Assembly (NCBI RefSeq): GCF_001570625.1
Contig: NZ_BBQT01000012.1
Span: forward strand, 1-64,000
DNA: 64,000 nucleotides
Direction: 5' to 3'
Origin: Syntrophomonas wolfei subsp. methylbutyratica
GTDB lineage: Bacteria; Bacillota; Syntrophomonadia; Syntrophomonadales; Syntrophomonadaceae
The notes beneath the pieces are model-generated. The model saw only the letters and a program-made list of their open reading frames with translations, had not been told where the DNA came from and made no database searches. This document shows positions 53,574 to 63,272 of this stretch, in pieces. The position numbers and the translations under genes are program-made. Positions within the stretch are counted from its first letter, which is position 1; each line of letters opens with the position of its first letter.

Positions 53574-55139
53574 ATGTCGGAAAACAAGCTGGCCAGACAA
53601 GAGAAATCAGATGACCGATTCCAGGCTCTTTTAAGCAACGCTAATGCTTCCCGGGCCATCTCACAGGCGGTGGAAGGCACCATTGGTCCCAAGGGCCTGG
53701 ATATTATGATGGTGGATAGATTTGGTGATGTAGTTATCAGCAACGATGGGGTAACCATATTAAAGCTGATAGAAGTCAATCACCCTGCGGCCCGCATGAT
53801 AATAAACACCGCCCGGGCCCAGCAGTCAGAGGTAGGGGACGGGACCACCACGGCTACCATTATTGCCGCTGCTTTGGTATCTGAGGGTATGGAACAGGTA
53901 CTGAAAGGGGTACCGGTTACCCGGGTGATTGAAGGTATAGAACAGGGGATAGCTGCTGCTCTGAACCTGGTGAAAAAGCAAAGCCGGGCAGTGGAGTCCC
54001 TGGACGATAAAGTATTGTTTAATATTGCCGAGGTAGCCGGAAGGGGCAAACGTGATCTCGCCCGCCTGGTTATCAAGGGAGCGCAGCTGGTAGGGAAAAA
54101 GAAGCTTTTGGACCGGGACTACAAGTTTGCCGATGCGGTAGTAGCCCGAGAATTGGCACCCAGCCAAGTTTTTCGTGGAGTTTTGCTTAACAAGGAACCC
54201 GTGAACAAGGATATGCCCGCAGTTTTGGAAAATCCTCTGATACTGGTCATAGACGATGCCCTGGGGCCCGAAGAAATCGAACGGGAAGCTATGAAGAGCG
54301 AGAGTGGTTTCCAGTATTATCTGCAGGCCCGGGCCAACTACGAAGAAAACCTGCGTAAAATTCCCGAACTGGGTGTAAAAATGATAGTGGCCGACCGCGG
54401 TATTGATGATATGGCGGAAGAGTTCCTGACTGATGCAGGAATAATGGCGGTACAGCGGGTATCTTCCCGGGAAATCGAAAAGCTCTGCCAGCATACCGCT
54501 GCCCGGAAAATAAAAAGAAACGGTCTCAACCGGGATTTGGATAGCCTTAAGGGATATTTAGGCAAAGCTCGGATGGTTAAAGTAGATGAAAAGCTGCAGC
54601 ATATATATGTATATGACGGTGGGGGAGAAAGTTGGACCACCGTTCTCATCGGTGCGGCTACGGAAGAAGTAGTCGAAGAGCGTGAACGCATGGCCAAAGA
54701 TGCCGCCGCCGCCGTCCAGGCCGCAGTGCAGGGAGGGGTGGTTCCCGGAGGAGGGGCCACAGAGGTTTGGCTGGCAGCGCATATGGAAGAAGTGTCCCGG
54801 GAGCTTGAAGGCATGGCCTCCTTTGGCGTGAACTGTGTAAAAGAAGCCTTGCTCAAGCCGTTTTCCTGTTTGATAAGCAATGCCGGTTTCAACCCGCTGG
54901 AAAAGCTGGGGGATGTGGTGGTGGCCCAGAGAAAGAACGGCAGTGATTCCATCGGGATTGATTGTGAAAAGGGCAAATTGATGGATATGATGCGCCAGGG
55001 TATAGTTGATCCCACCCCGGTAAAGATTCATGCTATCAAAGCAGCAGGTGAGGTGGCAGTAGCTATCCTGAGGATAAATACCATTATTAAAATGAAAAAT
55101 GATCCGGAACAGCCGGAAAGCACAGAGAACTGGGATTAG
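53574..55139 (+). CDS. Group III (archaeal-like, CCT/thermosome-type) chaperonin
   Basis: 521-residue chaperonin subunit of the TCP-1/thermosome kind, not GroEL. It has GPKGLDIMMVD near residue 40, NDGVTILKLI, the ATP-binding GDGTTTAT (residues 88-95) and VVPGGGATE near residue 386. The Asp in AKDAAAAVQAA fits the ATP-hydrolysis residue of the intermediate domain. Such chaperonins are known in a few Firmicutes (for example Carboxydothermus; Techtmann and Robb), where they stand within the dnaK operon, as here. They fold proteins without a GroES lid. Ribosome site AAGGAGGG. It lies between hrcA and grpE behind CIRCE, so heat regulation is expected. Confidence 0.92.
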   Translation: MSENKLARQEKSDDRFQALLSNANASRAISQAVEGTIGPKGLDIMMVDRFGDVVISNDGVTILKLIEVNHPAARMIINTARAQQSEVGDGTTTATIIAAALVSEGMEQVLKGVPVTRVIEGIEQGIAAALNLVKKQSRAVESLDDKVLFNIAEVAGRGKRDLARLVIKGAQLVGKKKLLDRDYKFADAVVARELAPSQVFRGVLLNKEPVNKDMPAVLENPLILVIDDALGPEEIEREAMKSESGFQYYLQARANYEENLRKIPELGVKMIVADRGIDDMAEEFLTDAGIMAVQRVSSREIEKLCQHTAARKIKRNGLNRDLDSLKGYLGKARMVKVDEKLQHIYVYDGGGESWTTVLIGAATEEVVEERERMAKDAAAAVQAAVQGGVVPGGGATEVWLAAHMEEVSRELEGMASFGVNCVKEALLKPFSCLISNAGFNPLEKLGDVVVAQRKNGSDSIGIDCEKGKLMDMMRQGIVDPTPVKIHAIKAAGEVAVAILRINTIIKMKNDPEQPESTENWD

Positions 55140-55151
55140 AGGTGATAAATT

Positions 55152-55706
55152 ATGACTAAGGAAGAACTTGAACTGGAAAAGGAACAAGAACAAGAAATAA
55201 TCGAAAGCGTTGAAGCATCCACAATTGTGGAGGGCGGAGAAATCCAGGCTCTTAAGGAAGAATTAGCCAGGCTACAGGAAGAAAAACAAGAGAACTATGA
55301 TCTGTATTTGCGGGCTTTGGCCGAGCAAGAGAACATTAAAAAGCGGGCCGGCCGGGAACGAGAGGAATATATAAAATTTGCTGCCCTGCCCTTGATTAAA
55401 AGATTACTGCCGGTTATAGATGACCTGGATCGGGCTCTGGATGTTTCCCATGCCAATCAGGACTTGGAAGCCTTGAATAAAGGGGTGGAAATGATAGCCC
55501 GGAAATTGCATGAATTAATCAAAAACGAAGGCGTAGAGGCGATTGAAGCCGTGGGTAAACCCTTCGATCCCATGTATCACCAGCCGCTGATGGTGGAAGG
55601 CAGCAGTGAAGAGCAGGAGAACATGGTAATTGAGGAGTTTCAGAAGGGCTACATAATGCATGGCCGGGTTATTCGCCCCAGCCTGGTTAAAGTTAGCAAC
55701 AGCTAG
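55152..55706 (+). CDS. grpE: Nucleotide exchange factor GrpE
   Basis: 184-residue DnaK cochaperone. Acidic N-terminus, long coiled coil (about 25-95) and C-terminal beta domain (KPFDPMYHQPLMVEG, GYIMHGRVIRPSLVKVS). It starts 12 bp after the chaperonin gene; dnaK follows after 122 bp. Confidence 0.95.
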   Translation: MTKEELELEKEQEQEIIESVEASTIVEGGEIQALKEELARLQEEKQENYDLYLRALAEQENIKKRAGREREEYIKFAALPLIKRLLPVIDDLDRALDVSHANQDLEALNKGVEMIARKLHELIKNEGVEAIEAVGKPFDPMYHQPLMVEGSSEEQENMVIEEFQKGYIMHGRVIRPSLVKVSNS

Positions 55707-55828
55707 TTCCCCCTGAAGAAAACGGGAGAAAGGGGGAATGATGGCATAAATATGCAAAGAGGCCTTTGATATCCAAATCTCTCCTTTATGGGAGTTACTA
55801 GCTTAGATTATTATTGGAGGTGTGGCAA

Positions 55829-57661
55829 ATGGGCAAGGTTGTAGGAATAGACCTTGGTACAACTAACTCAGTAATAGCCGTAATGGAAGGAAATGAAGCC
55901 AAAGTAATAAGTAATGCCGAAGGGGAAAGAATTACCCCCTCGGTGGTGGGATTTTCCAAAAGCAATGAAAGACTGGTGGGGAGGATAGCTAAACGCCAGG
56001 CCATAACCAATCCGGACCGAACGGTACTATCTATTAAAAGAAAAATGGGTACCGATTATAAAGTTGAAATAGATAATAAAAAATATACTCCCCAGGAAAT
56101 ATCCGCTATGGTTTTGCAGAAGCTAAAAACTGATGCGGAAGCTTATCTGGGTGAAAAGATTACCCAGGCGGTAATTACCGTTCCCGCCTATTTTACCGAT
56201 TCCCAGCGGCAGGCAACCAAAGATGCGGGGAAAATAGCCGGGCTGGAAGTTCTGAGGATTATCAATGAACCTACCGCTGCAGCTCTGGCTTATGGGCTGG
56301 ATAAGGACGAGAACCAGACCATCCTGGTATTTGACCTGGGTGGAGGTACTTTCGACGTGTCCATACTGGAAATCGGCGATGGGGTTTTTGAGGTCAAGGC
56401 TACCAGCGGCAATAATCGCTTGGGGGGCGATGATTTTGACGAGAGGATTATTAACTGGCTGGTAGAGGAATTTAAAAAAGAACAGGGAGTAGACCTTAGA
56501 AATGACAAGATGGCCATGCATCGCCTCAAGGAAGCGGCGGAAAAAGCCAAGCACGAGCTTTCCGGGGTGATGAGCACCGATATCAACATTCCTTATATAA
56601 CGGCCACCCAGGAAGGTCCGCTGCATCTGGAAATATCCTTGACCCGGGCCCGGTTCGAAGAAATGACCGCCGACCTGGTGGAAAAAACCATGGGGCCTGC
56701 TCGCCAGGCTATGAAAGATGCCGGCCTAAAGACCAACGAGTTGGATAAAGTGATACTGGTGGGGGGCTCCACCAGAATACCCGCAGTACAGGAAGCAATA
56801 AAGAACATTACCGGACGGGAACCCTTTAAAGGAATAAACCCGGATGAAGTTGTGGCGGTTGGGGCCGCTATTCAGGCCGGAGTTTTAACCGGCGAAGTCA
56901 CCGATGTGGTATTGCTTGATGTAACCCCTCTCTCCCTGGGAATCGAGACTCTGGGGGGGGTATTTACCCGAATAATTGACCGCAATACTACTATTCCCAC
57001 GGCCAAGAGCCAGATATTTACTACTGCAGCGGATAACCAGACCTCAGTGGATATTCATGTACTGCAAGGAGAAAGAAAGATGGCTGGCAACAATGTTACC
57101 CTGGGGAGATTTCAGTTAAGCGGGATACCTTCAGCCCCTCGCGGAATACCGCAGATTGAAGTAAAATTTGATATAGATGTTAATGGCATAGTAAATGTGA
57201 CTGCCAAAGATACCGCCACCGGCAAGGAACAGAGAATCACCATAACCTCTTCCAGCGGCCTGAACGATGAGGAAATCGACCGCATGGTAAAAGATGCCGA
57301 AAAGTTTGCCGAGGAAGATGAGAAACGCCTGGAGGAAATCGAAGCCCGCAATGCGGCGGATAGTATGATATACCAGGCGGAAAAGACTGTTAAAGAATAC
57401 AGCGAAAAAATAGATGAGGAATCTAAAAAAGAGATTGAAGAGGCTCGCGATGAGCTAAAAACGGCTCTGGAGGGCGGCGATATCGAGGATATAAAAAAGA
57501 AAACCGAGTCTTTGACCGAGGTAATTTTCAAATTTACCACCAAAATGTATGAAGAAGCCGCCAAAAATGCGGAAGCTGGTGCAGGTTCTTCTGATGCTGG
57601 CGATGGTGAAGTTTTTGATGCTGACTACAATGTGGCAGATGACGAAAAAAAGGAAGACTAG
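55829..57661 (+). CDS. dnaK: Chaperone DnaK (Hsp70)
   Basis: 610-residue Hsp70. ATPase domain with [22 protein letters not shown] and [10 protein letters not shown]; substrate-binding domain from about residue 385, then the helical lid. The C-terminus is acidic ([19 protein letters not shown]). The ATG at 55829 follows GGAGGTGTGG; an in-frame TTG 15 bp upstream includes that signal. It is the main partner of GrpE and DnaJ in the same operon. Confidence 0.98.
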   Translation: MGKVVGIDLGTTNSVIAVMEGNEAKVISNAEGERITPSVVGFSKSNERLVGRIAKRQAITNPDRTVLSIKRKMGTDYKVEIDNKKYTPQEISAMVLQKLKTDAEAYLGEKITQAVITVPAYFTDSQRQATKDAGKIAGLEVLRIINEPTAAALAYGLDKDENQTILVFDLGGGTFDVSILEIGDGVFEVKATSGNNRLGGDDFDERIINWLVEEFKKEQGVDLRNDKMAMHRLKEAAEKAKHELSGVMSTDINIPYITATQEGPLHLEISLTRARFEEMTADLVEKTMGPARQAMKDAGLKTNELDKVILVGGSTRIPAVQEAIKNITGREPFKGINPDEVVAVGAAIQAGVLTGEVTDVVLLDVTPLSLGIETLGGVFTRIIDRNTTIPTAKSQIFTTAADNQTSVDIHVLQGERKMAGNNVTLGRFQLSGIPSAPRGIPQIEVKFDIDVNGIVNVTAKDTATGKEQRITITSSSGLNDEEIDRMVKDAEKFAEEDEKRLEEIEARNAADSMIYQAEKTVKEYSEKIDEESKKEIEEARDELKTALEGGDIEDIKKKTESLTEVIFKFTTKMYEEAAKNAEAGAGSSDAGDGEVFDADYNVADDEKKED

Positions 57662-57757
57662 TTTTCTGCTGCCAGGGCATATTTTACTAGGGGAGAGGGT
57701 GATACCCGGCGATTTCAGTCGTCCGGGTAGGCCTGTTTTTCAGGAAGGTGGGAAAGG

Positions 57758-58891
57758 ATGTCCGCAAAGCGTGATTACTATGAAGTTTTAGATATTTCTC
57801 AAAATGCCAGTGCCGAGGAAATAAAGAAAGCTTACCGGCAGAAAGCCCGGAAACTGCATCCCGATGTTAACCGGGACGATCCCCAGGCAGAAGAGAAATT
57901 CAAAGAGGTCTCCGATGCCTATGAAGTCTTAAGTGACCCCCAAAAAAGGGAACTGTATGATCGCTTCGGGCATGATGCTTTTGACCCGTCACGCAACGGA
58001 GCCGGAGGCTTCGGCGGTTTTGGCGGCTTCGATGATATGGGTGGTGGTTTTGGGGATATATTTGATATATTCTTCGGCGGCGCCGGAACCCGCAGAAGAA
58101 CCGGTCCACAACGGGGTGCCGACCGCGAGCTGCGCCTGGAAATAAATTTTGAGGATGCCGTTTTTGGTATAGAAAAGGAGATCGAAATATCCCGGATGGA
58201 ACGCTGTGAAAAGTGCAAAGGCAGTGGGGCGGAACCAGGCTCCGAGGTTAAGACCTGTCCTACTTGCCGGGGCACGGGGCAGCAGCGGACGGTGCAAAAC
58301 ACTCCTTTTGGCCGCTTTGAGACTTCTCGGCCGTGCAGCCAGTGCCGGGGTGAAGGCAAGATTATTGAGAAGGCCTGTTCAGCCTGCAAGGGCAACGGAG
58401 AACAAAGGAAAAACAGAAGAATTGATATTAGGATTCCAGCCGGTATTGACAGTGGTTCGCGTCTTCGCGTTCAGGGCGAAGGCGAGCAAGGTATAAGAGG
58501 CGGACCCTCAGGCGACCTTTATATTACAATACTGGTTCGGCCTCATGCTTCCTTTAAAAGAGAGGGTTATAACCTGCTATGCAAGCTGCCCATCGATTTT
58601 GTACAGGCGGCCCTGGGAACCGAAGTTGAAGTTCCTCTACTGGGTGGCGCGGTTCATTTGCTGCATATTCCGGAAGGGACCCAGCCGGGGGATATTATAA
58701 CGGTAAAAGGAAAAGGTATTCCCCACCTGCATAGTCATCGCAACGGGGACCTCAAGGTGCAAATTGAGGTCAAAATTCCCCGCAAGCTAAGCCGCAGGCA
58801 AAGGGAAATTCTCCTGCAGTTTGCGGAGGAAAGTGATGAAAAAGGAGGAAAGAAAGGCCTGTTCGAAAAATTCAAAGATGCTATGGGATAG
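57758..58891 (+). CDS. dnaJ: Chaperone DnaJ (Hsp40)
   Basis: 377-residue cochaperone. J domain (about 5-70) with HPD in LHPDVNRDD, a Gly/Phe-rich region, four zinc-finger repeats ([32 protein letters not shown]) and a C-terminal client-binding domain. prmA begins 13 bp after the stop. Confidence 0.97.
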   Translation: MSAKRDYYEVLDISQNASAEEIKKAYRQKARKLHPDVNRDDPQAEEKFKEVSDAYEVLSDPQKRELYDRFGHDAFDPSRNGAGGFGGFGGFDDMGGGFGDIFDIFFGGAGTRRRTGPQRGADRELRLEINFEDAVFGIEKEIEISRMERCEKCKGSGAEPGSEVKTCPTCRGTGQQRTVQNTPFGRFETSRPCSQCRGEGKIIEKACSACKGNGEQRKNRRIDIRIPAGIDSGSRLRVQGEGEQGIRGGPSGDLYITILVRPHASFKREGYNLLCKLPIDFVQAALGTEVEVPLLGGAVHLLHIPEGTQPGDIITVKGKGIPHLHSHRNGDLKVQIEVKIPRKLSRRQREILLQFAEESDEKGGKKGLFEKFKDAMG

Positions 58892-58904
58892 AGGGTGTAG
58901 TGGA

Positions 58905-59828
58905 ATGAAATGGAAAGAGATCGCTGTTCTGACCGAAGGAATTTGTATTGAAGCAATAGCTGGAATCTTCCACCGGCTCGGTTCCGGTGGAGTAGTTATA
59001 GAGGACCCGCAGGCGGCCAGGAAATATGAAAACCAGGAGGAATGGAACCCCAATTTGGTTTCGCCGGACTTTCTCGATCACGAGTTTGTGCTCATTAAAG
59101 CTTATTTTATGGAAGAACGAGAAGTTATGGAAGAATTGCAAAGCTGCCTGGAGGCGGTCAAAGAGAACTTTAATGTTGAGTGTAAAGTCTTTATTGATGA
59201 GGTTAGGGATGAAGACTGGGAGAGCTCCTGGAAAAAATATTATCACCGTTTCAAAATAGGCGAGCGCCTGGTAATCAAGCCCTCCTGGGAAGAATACCAA
59301 CCCCAAAGCGGGGAAGTGGTTATAGATATAGACCCGGGTATGGCTTTTGGCACCGGTATCCATGCCTCCACCCGTTTTTGCATGAAGTTTATTGACCATT
59401 ATGTAAAAGGGGGAGAAAAGCTTATTGACGCCGGTTGTGGTTCCGGTATCCTGTCCATCGCCGCGGCCAAATTGGGAGCGGCCCGGGTCTTGGCCATGGA
59501 TGTTGAGGAATTGTCGGTAAAAATCGCCCGGGAAAATGTTGAGTTAAACGGACTGAGCGACATTATTACAGTCAAGCTCGGGAATATTGTGGAGGAAATT
59601 CAAACATTCGAGGCAGATATGGTTGCGGCCAATATTACGGCCGAGGTGGTCACTTGCTTAATTCCGGAAGCCGCCAAAGTCTTAAAGAGCGGGGGCTATT
59701 TTTTTGGTTCTGGAATTGTCGACAGCCGCTGGCCGGGAGTGGAGAAGCAATTAAAAACCCATGGCTTTGTTATTGAGCAGGTTCTCCAGGATGTTGATTG
59801 GATAGGAGTAGCGGCGCGGAAAGAATAA
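58905..59828 (+). CDS. prmA: Ribosomal protein L11 methyltransferase
   Basis: 307-residue SAM-dependent methyltransferase for L11. The SAM motif is DAGCGSGILSIAAAKLGA, then MVAANITAEV at the usual NIxA position, after DPGMAFGTGIHAST. The ATG at 58905 (MKWKEIAV) behind GAGGGTG is the family start; the longer frame overlapping dnaJ is not. Conserved order dnaJ-prmA-rsmE-mtaB. Confidence 0.94.
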   Translation: MKWKEIAVLTEGICIEAIAGIFHRLGSGGVVIEDPQAARKYENQEEWNPNLVSPDFLDHEFVLIKAYFMEEREVMEELQSCLEAVKENFNVECKVFIDEVRDEDWESSWKKYYHRFKIGERLVIKPSWEEYQPQSGEVVIDIDPGMAFGTGIHASTRFCMKFIDHYVKGGEKLIDAGCGSGILSIAAAKLGAARVLAMDVEELSVKIARENVELNGLSDIITVKLGNIVEEIQTFEADMVAANITAEVVTCLIPEAAKVLKSGGYFFGSGIVDSRWPGVEKQLKTHGFVIEQVLQDVDWIGVAARKE

Positions 59829-59850
59829 ACCGGGAATGGGGTGCTAGTCT

Positions 59851-60597
59851 TTGCCTCGTTTTTTTGTTTCTGCCGATAATATCAAGGGTAATAGCGTCTT
59901 GATTGATGAGGAGCAGACCCGGCATATAGAAAAGGTCTTGCGTCTCAAGTCCGGTGATATAGTCAAGGTTTTTGATGGAAACGGGAATGAATACCAGGTG
60001 CGCTTGCAGGAAAAAAAGCAGAAGATCTTGCAGGCCGAGATACTTGCCCAGGAGACAACAGCGGAGGACCTAGCCATTAATCTTACTCTGGTTCAAGGTA
60101 TAGCCCGGAGCGAGAAGATGGATTTTATTATTCAGAAAGCGGTAGAACTGGGAGTAAGAAGCATTATTCCCCTGCAAAGTGAGCATAGTGTGGCTCGCTT
60201 CGACAAGGAAAAAGAAGGGAAGAAGGTAAAACGCTGGCAGAAGATTGCGCAGGAAGCCTGCAAGCAGTGTGGCCGCAACCATATTCCAGAAGTTAAGCCT
60301 ATCTTGGATTTTCCCGCTCTTATGGCTCAAATAGGGGATAAACCGGCCCTGCTCTGCTATGAACAGGAGCGGGAAGCCTATTTTCGTACGCTATTAAGGG
60401 AGCAGCGGGAAAATTTTTGCACCCGGGGTCTTTTTCTCATAATAGGGCCGGAAGGGGGCTTTTCCCCGGCAGAAGTCGAAACAGCCAGAAGACAGGGTTG
60501 CTTCATTGCGGGCCTGGGCCCCAGGACTTTGCGAACGGAAACCGCCAGCCTGCTCGCTTGCGGCATCATCATGTACGAATATGGTGAACTCGGATGA
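59851..60597 (+). CDS. rsmE: 16S rRNA (uracil1498-N3)-methyltransferase RsmE
   Basis: 248-residue SPOUT-class methyltransferase. N-terminal PUA-like domain (about 1-70), then the knot with LFLIIGPEGGFSPAEVE and LGPRTLRTETASLLACGII. TTG start with GGGGTG upstream. Its end lies about 40 bp before mtaB. Confidence 0.95.
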   Translation: MPRFFVSADNIKGNSVLIDEEQTRHIEKVLRLKSGDIVKVFDGNGNEYQVRLQEKKQKILQAEILAQETTAEDLAINLTLVQGIARSEKMDFIIQKAVELGVRSIIPLQSEHSVARFDKEKEGKKVKRWQKIAQEACKQCGRNHIPEVKPILDFPALMAQIGDKPALLCYEQEREAYFRTLLREQRENFCTRGLFLIIGPEGGFSPAEVETARRQGCFIAGLGPRTLRTETASLLACGIIMYEYGELG

Positions 60598-60637
60598 AGC
60601 AAAGGGTCGTGTTGAGTGCATGAGACGGGAGTCAATT

Positions 60638-62008
60638 ATGAAAAAAGTAGCTTTTCATACCCTGGGATGCAAAGTAAACCAGGTGGAAACAGAACAACTG
60701 AAGGAAAAGTTCATACAAAGAGGCTATCAACTGGTAGACTTCAATGAAAGTGCGGATTTGTACATCGTCAACACCTGCACCGTGACCCACAGCAGTGACC
60801 GCAAATCCAGGGCTATGCTGCGCCGGGCCGCCAGGAGGAATCCAGGAGCGCTGGTCGTTGCTACGGGTTGCCTGGCCCAGGTAGATGCCGCGCAACTGGC
60901 GGCCATACCCGGACTGAATCTAATAGCAGGCAGCCAGCAAAAAGAAGATATTCTCGATTTAATTGAAGGACAGGTCATCAGCAGGAGCGAGTCGGAGCCC
61001 CTTGTTGTATGCCCACCGCTGGTGGCGGAAAAGAAACTGCCCCCGGTTATCTATTCTAAGCGGCATGAAAGATCCCGGGCTTTTGTCAAGATTCAGGATG
61101 GATGCCAGAGTTATTGTTCTTACTGCATCGTTCCTTTTGCCCGCGGTCCTTCCCGGAGCAAACTGCCGGAGGATGTGGCAGCCGAGTTGCAGCAACTGGT
61201 GGATCTGGGTTATCACGAAATAGTATTGACCGGTATTCATACCGGGCTTTATGGAAATGACCTGGAAGATTGGAACCTTAGTAGATTGCTGCGATTGCTT
61301 TTCGCCAGGGTGAAAGGTGATTACCGTATCAGGCTGAGTTCCCTGGAGCCTGTGGAGATAGACGAGGAGTTGCTGGAGATGGCAGCCGGTGGAGAAAGAC
61401 TTTGCCGTCACTTTCACATCCCCTTGCAGAGCGGAAGCAGCCGCATATTGCGAGCCATGAACCGCCGTTATGACCGGGAATTCTATTACAAACTGGTTCA
61501 GGATATAGTGCAGAGGGTGAATGGAGTGGCCATAACCGCCGATGTAATGGTGGGCTTCCCCGGTGAAGAAAAAAAGGATTATCAGGATACCCTGGCTTTG
61601 TTACAGGATTTACCCCTTTTGGACTTGCATGTATTCAAATACTCAAAACGACCGGGAACGGCCGCCGCTAAAATGGAGCCTCAGGTCAGTGACAGGGAAA
61701 AAGAAATGCGAAGTACCGAACTAATACAACTGGCTGAAGCAAAAAAGCGGAGTTTCATAAACCGGCAACTGGGACAGGAACTGGAGGTGCTGGTAGAGCA
61801 GAGGGTAGGAGAAGACTCTTTCCGGGGTCTTAGCGATAACTATTTAGAACTGGAGTTTTCTTCCCCCCGGGAACTGACCGGTGAGCTGACCGGAGAACTG
61901 GTCATGGTCGAGCTGGAGGCTATGGAAAACAGCATCGCCCGGGGGAGGCTATTATATGGCTCTTTTCTAATAGAACCCTACTGCCACGATACTCACCAGG
62001 AAGGATAG
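60638..62008 (+). CDS. mtaB: tRNA t6A37 methylthiotransferase MtaB
   Basis: 456-residue radical SAM methylthiotransferase that turns t6A into ms2t6A at tRNA position 37. N-terminal UPF0004 domain with cluster ligands C11, C47 and C78; radical SAM ligands C156, C160 and C163 (CQSYCSYC); C-terminal TRAM domain. The ATG at 60638 behind GGGAG is the family start. The last 42 bp are overlapped by a small gene on the other strand. Confidence 0.94.
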   Translation: MKKVAFHTLGCKVNQVETEQLKEKFIQRGYQLVDFNESADLYIVNTCTVTHSSDRKSRAMLRRAARRNPGALVVATGCLAQVDAAQLAAIPGLNLIAGSQQKEDILDLIEGQVISRSESEPLVVCPPLVAEKKLPPVIYSKRHERSRAFVKIQDGCQSYCSYCIVPFARGPSRSKLPEDVAAELQQLVDLGYHEIVLTGIHTGLYGNDLEDWNLSRLLRLLFARVKGDYRIRLSSLEPVEIDEELLEMAAGGERLCRHFHIPLQSGSSRILRAMNRRYDREFYYKLVQDIVQRVNGVAITADVMVGFPGEEKKDYQDTLALLQDLPLLDLHVFKYSKRPGTAAAKMEPQVSDREKEMRSTELIQLAEAKKRSFINRQLGQELEVLVEQRVGEDSFRGLSDNYLELEFSSPRELTGELTGELVMVELEAMENSIARGRLLYGSFLIEPYCHDTHQEG

Positions 62009-62083
62009 GATTACCAGTCCAACCAGGATATAAACCAACTTTTTTTGCCGGGGGTTGCGCATACCTTTGTTCATAAAACCCAT
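61967..62083 (-). CDS. Possible 38-residue membrane protein
   Basis: MGFMNKGMRNPRQKKLVY, then a single hydrophobic segment (ILVGLVILSFLVSIVAVGF) ending two residues later. A basic N-terminus followed by one membrane helix is coherent, and GAGGG lies 10 bp upstream of the ATG. It lies between mtaB and rpsU, overlapping the mtaB 3' end by 42 bp. Family not recognised; a DUF4044-like small protein is one possibility. Confidence 0.5.
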   Translation of the reverse strand: MGFMNKGMRNPRQKKLVYILVGLVILSFLVSIVAVGFY

Positions 62084-62121
62084 CTTTAAATCATCCCTCA
62101 TTTAAATTTTATAAATGCTTT

Positions 62122-62444
62122 GATGTCACTGCAAAAAGTTATAAATATGCATTAGCTTGCATAAATATACCGCTCGCAGTCTTCGCATGGGCAACACCTG
62201 CGGCTTGTCTCGTGGCTCAAGGGGTGCCGCGCTGATCTCCCATCCTGGTCACAACCTTAATAGTGACACCCGCAGGGTGGAACACCAGGAGTACCCGCAG
62301 GGTGATAGCGCTCTCGCGACGTCCTGTCGCTCTCCCCCTTTCGCCTGCTCGCCTTCGCCGGGTGTTGCATCCATGCTTCGCCAACGCTCGCTTTGTATAT
62401 TTATGCAACCCTCATGCAACAAAAGGGGTTTTTGCAGTAGAGTC
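62122..62444 (+). mobile_element. MITE-like element, full copy H (323 bp, with inserted module)
   Basis: Terminal repeats GATGTCACTGCAAAAA and TTTTTGCAGTAGAGTC are flanked by exact 7-bp duplications ATGCTTT (62115-62121 and 62445-62451). It is nearly identical to copy D except for about 53 extra bases at 62252-62304, which are the CCCTGCGGG module in reverse. Confidence 0.88.
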
Positions 62445-62560
62445 ATGCTTTGCATTATCTTTATTACTTTATGCCAAAATCATATCATAAACAATCTGTA
62501 ATTGCGCGTCAAATTAATCAGCGCCAATACCATTTAACAGCTCAACCAGCCAAAATATCA

Positions 62561-62594
62561 AAGAGTCTGGTAAAGCTTTACTTACCAGACTCTT
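62561..62594 (-). terminator. Probable terminator of rpsU
   Basis: AAGAGTCTGGTAA and TTACCAGACTCTT form an exact 13-bp stem with an 8-base loop, about 75 bp after the rpsU stop. The following T-run on the minus strand is weak. Confidence 0.55.
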
Positions 62595-62667
62595 AAAACA
62601 TCTTTATTCTATTATCGTTCTGGCACTGGAAACACCGTAGTTGCTGAATTTCAGCGATTGAGCGGTA

Positions 62668-62844
62668 TTAGAATCTTTTCTTTTTGCGGGCCGCTTCTGA
62701 TTTTTTCTTTTTCTTAATACTCGGTTTTTCATAGTGTTCATGTTTCCTAATATCTTGTAAAACCCCTGCCTTCTGACAGGAACGTTTAAATCTCTTTAAG
62801 GCACTGTCAAGGGATTCGTTTTTCCCGACTTTTACTTCGCTCAT
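62668..62844 (-). CDS. rpsU: Ribosomal protein bS21
   Basis: 58-residue basic protein of the small subunit: [19 protein letters not shown] at the start, [21 protein letters not shown] in the middle and a Lys/Arg-rich tail (EAARKKKRF). GGGAGGG precedes the ATG. It lies downstream of the HIT-family gene, a common pairing in Firmicutes. Confidence 0.95.
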   Translation of the reverse strand: MSEVKVGKNESLDSALKRFKRSCQKAGVLQDIRKHEHYEKPSIKKKKKSEAARKKKRF

Positions 62845-62889
62845 TATTTCCCTCCCCTCAACCGACCAGCTTTAAGTAAATACCACTCT

Positions 62890-62919
62890 ATTTTACTATT
62901 TAATATGCTTGGTAGTCAA
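62890..62919 (-). promoter_or_regulatory. Possible sigma-A promoter of rpsU
   Basis: On the minus strand TTGACT (62919-62914), 18 bases, TAAAAT (62895-62890), just after the HIT gene stop and 46 bp before rpsU. Confidence 0.5.
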
Positions 62920-62921
62920 GA

Positions 62922-63272
62922 TTAGCCTGGCGGCCAGGCCAGTTGCCTACCACCCAGCAAATGATAGTGCAGGTGTAAAACCGACTGACCTCCCCATTCT
63001 CCGCAGTTGTTTACCAGGCGATAACCCTTGTCAGCTATGCCCAGCTCCCGAGCCAGTTTAGCCGCAGTCGTCTGAATGCAACCCAACAACTCTACATTTT
63101 CATTGGAAGCCTGATCCAGAGAAACGATGTGCTCACGGGGGATTAGCAAAATATGTACCGGAGCAGCCGGATTGATATCCTTAATCGCCACTATTCTCTC
63201 GTCTTCATAAACAAGCTCAGCGGGAATCTCGCGGTTTACAATTTTGCAGAACAAGCAATCGCTTTTATTCAA
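62922..63272 (-). CDS. HIT-family nucleotide-binding protein (HINT-like)
   Basis: 116-residue histidine-triad hydrolase that acts on purine nucleoside phosphoramidates. N-terminal CLFCKIVNREIPAELVYED and the C-terminal triad HLHYHLLGG. TTG at 63272 behind GGAGGTGAGAAC is chosen over an upstream ATG whose codons contain that signal. Followed closely by rpsU. Confidence 0.92.
   Translation of the reverse strand: MNKSDCLFCKIVNREIPAELVYEDERIVAIKDINPAAPVHILLIPREHIVSLDQASNENVELLGCIQTTAAKLARELGIADKGYRLVNNCGEWGGQSVLHLHYHLLGGRQLAWPPG

Noticed and set aside
55743-55762. ATAAATATGCAAAGAGG-like stretch before dnaK that resembles the MITE arm
   Set aside because: Only about 15 bases match and there are no terminal repeats, so chance similarity cannot be excluded.
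21392-62501. Repeated open frames of 60-114 codons starting MHKYT... inside MITE copies A, D, E and H
   Set aside because: They occur only within the repeats, on either strand, have no ribosome binding sites, and are disrupted differently in each copy; they are by-products of GC-rich repeat sequence.
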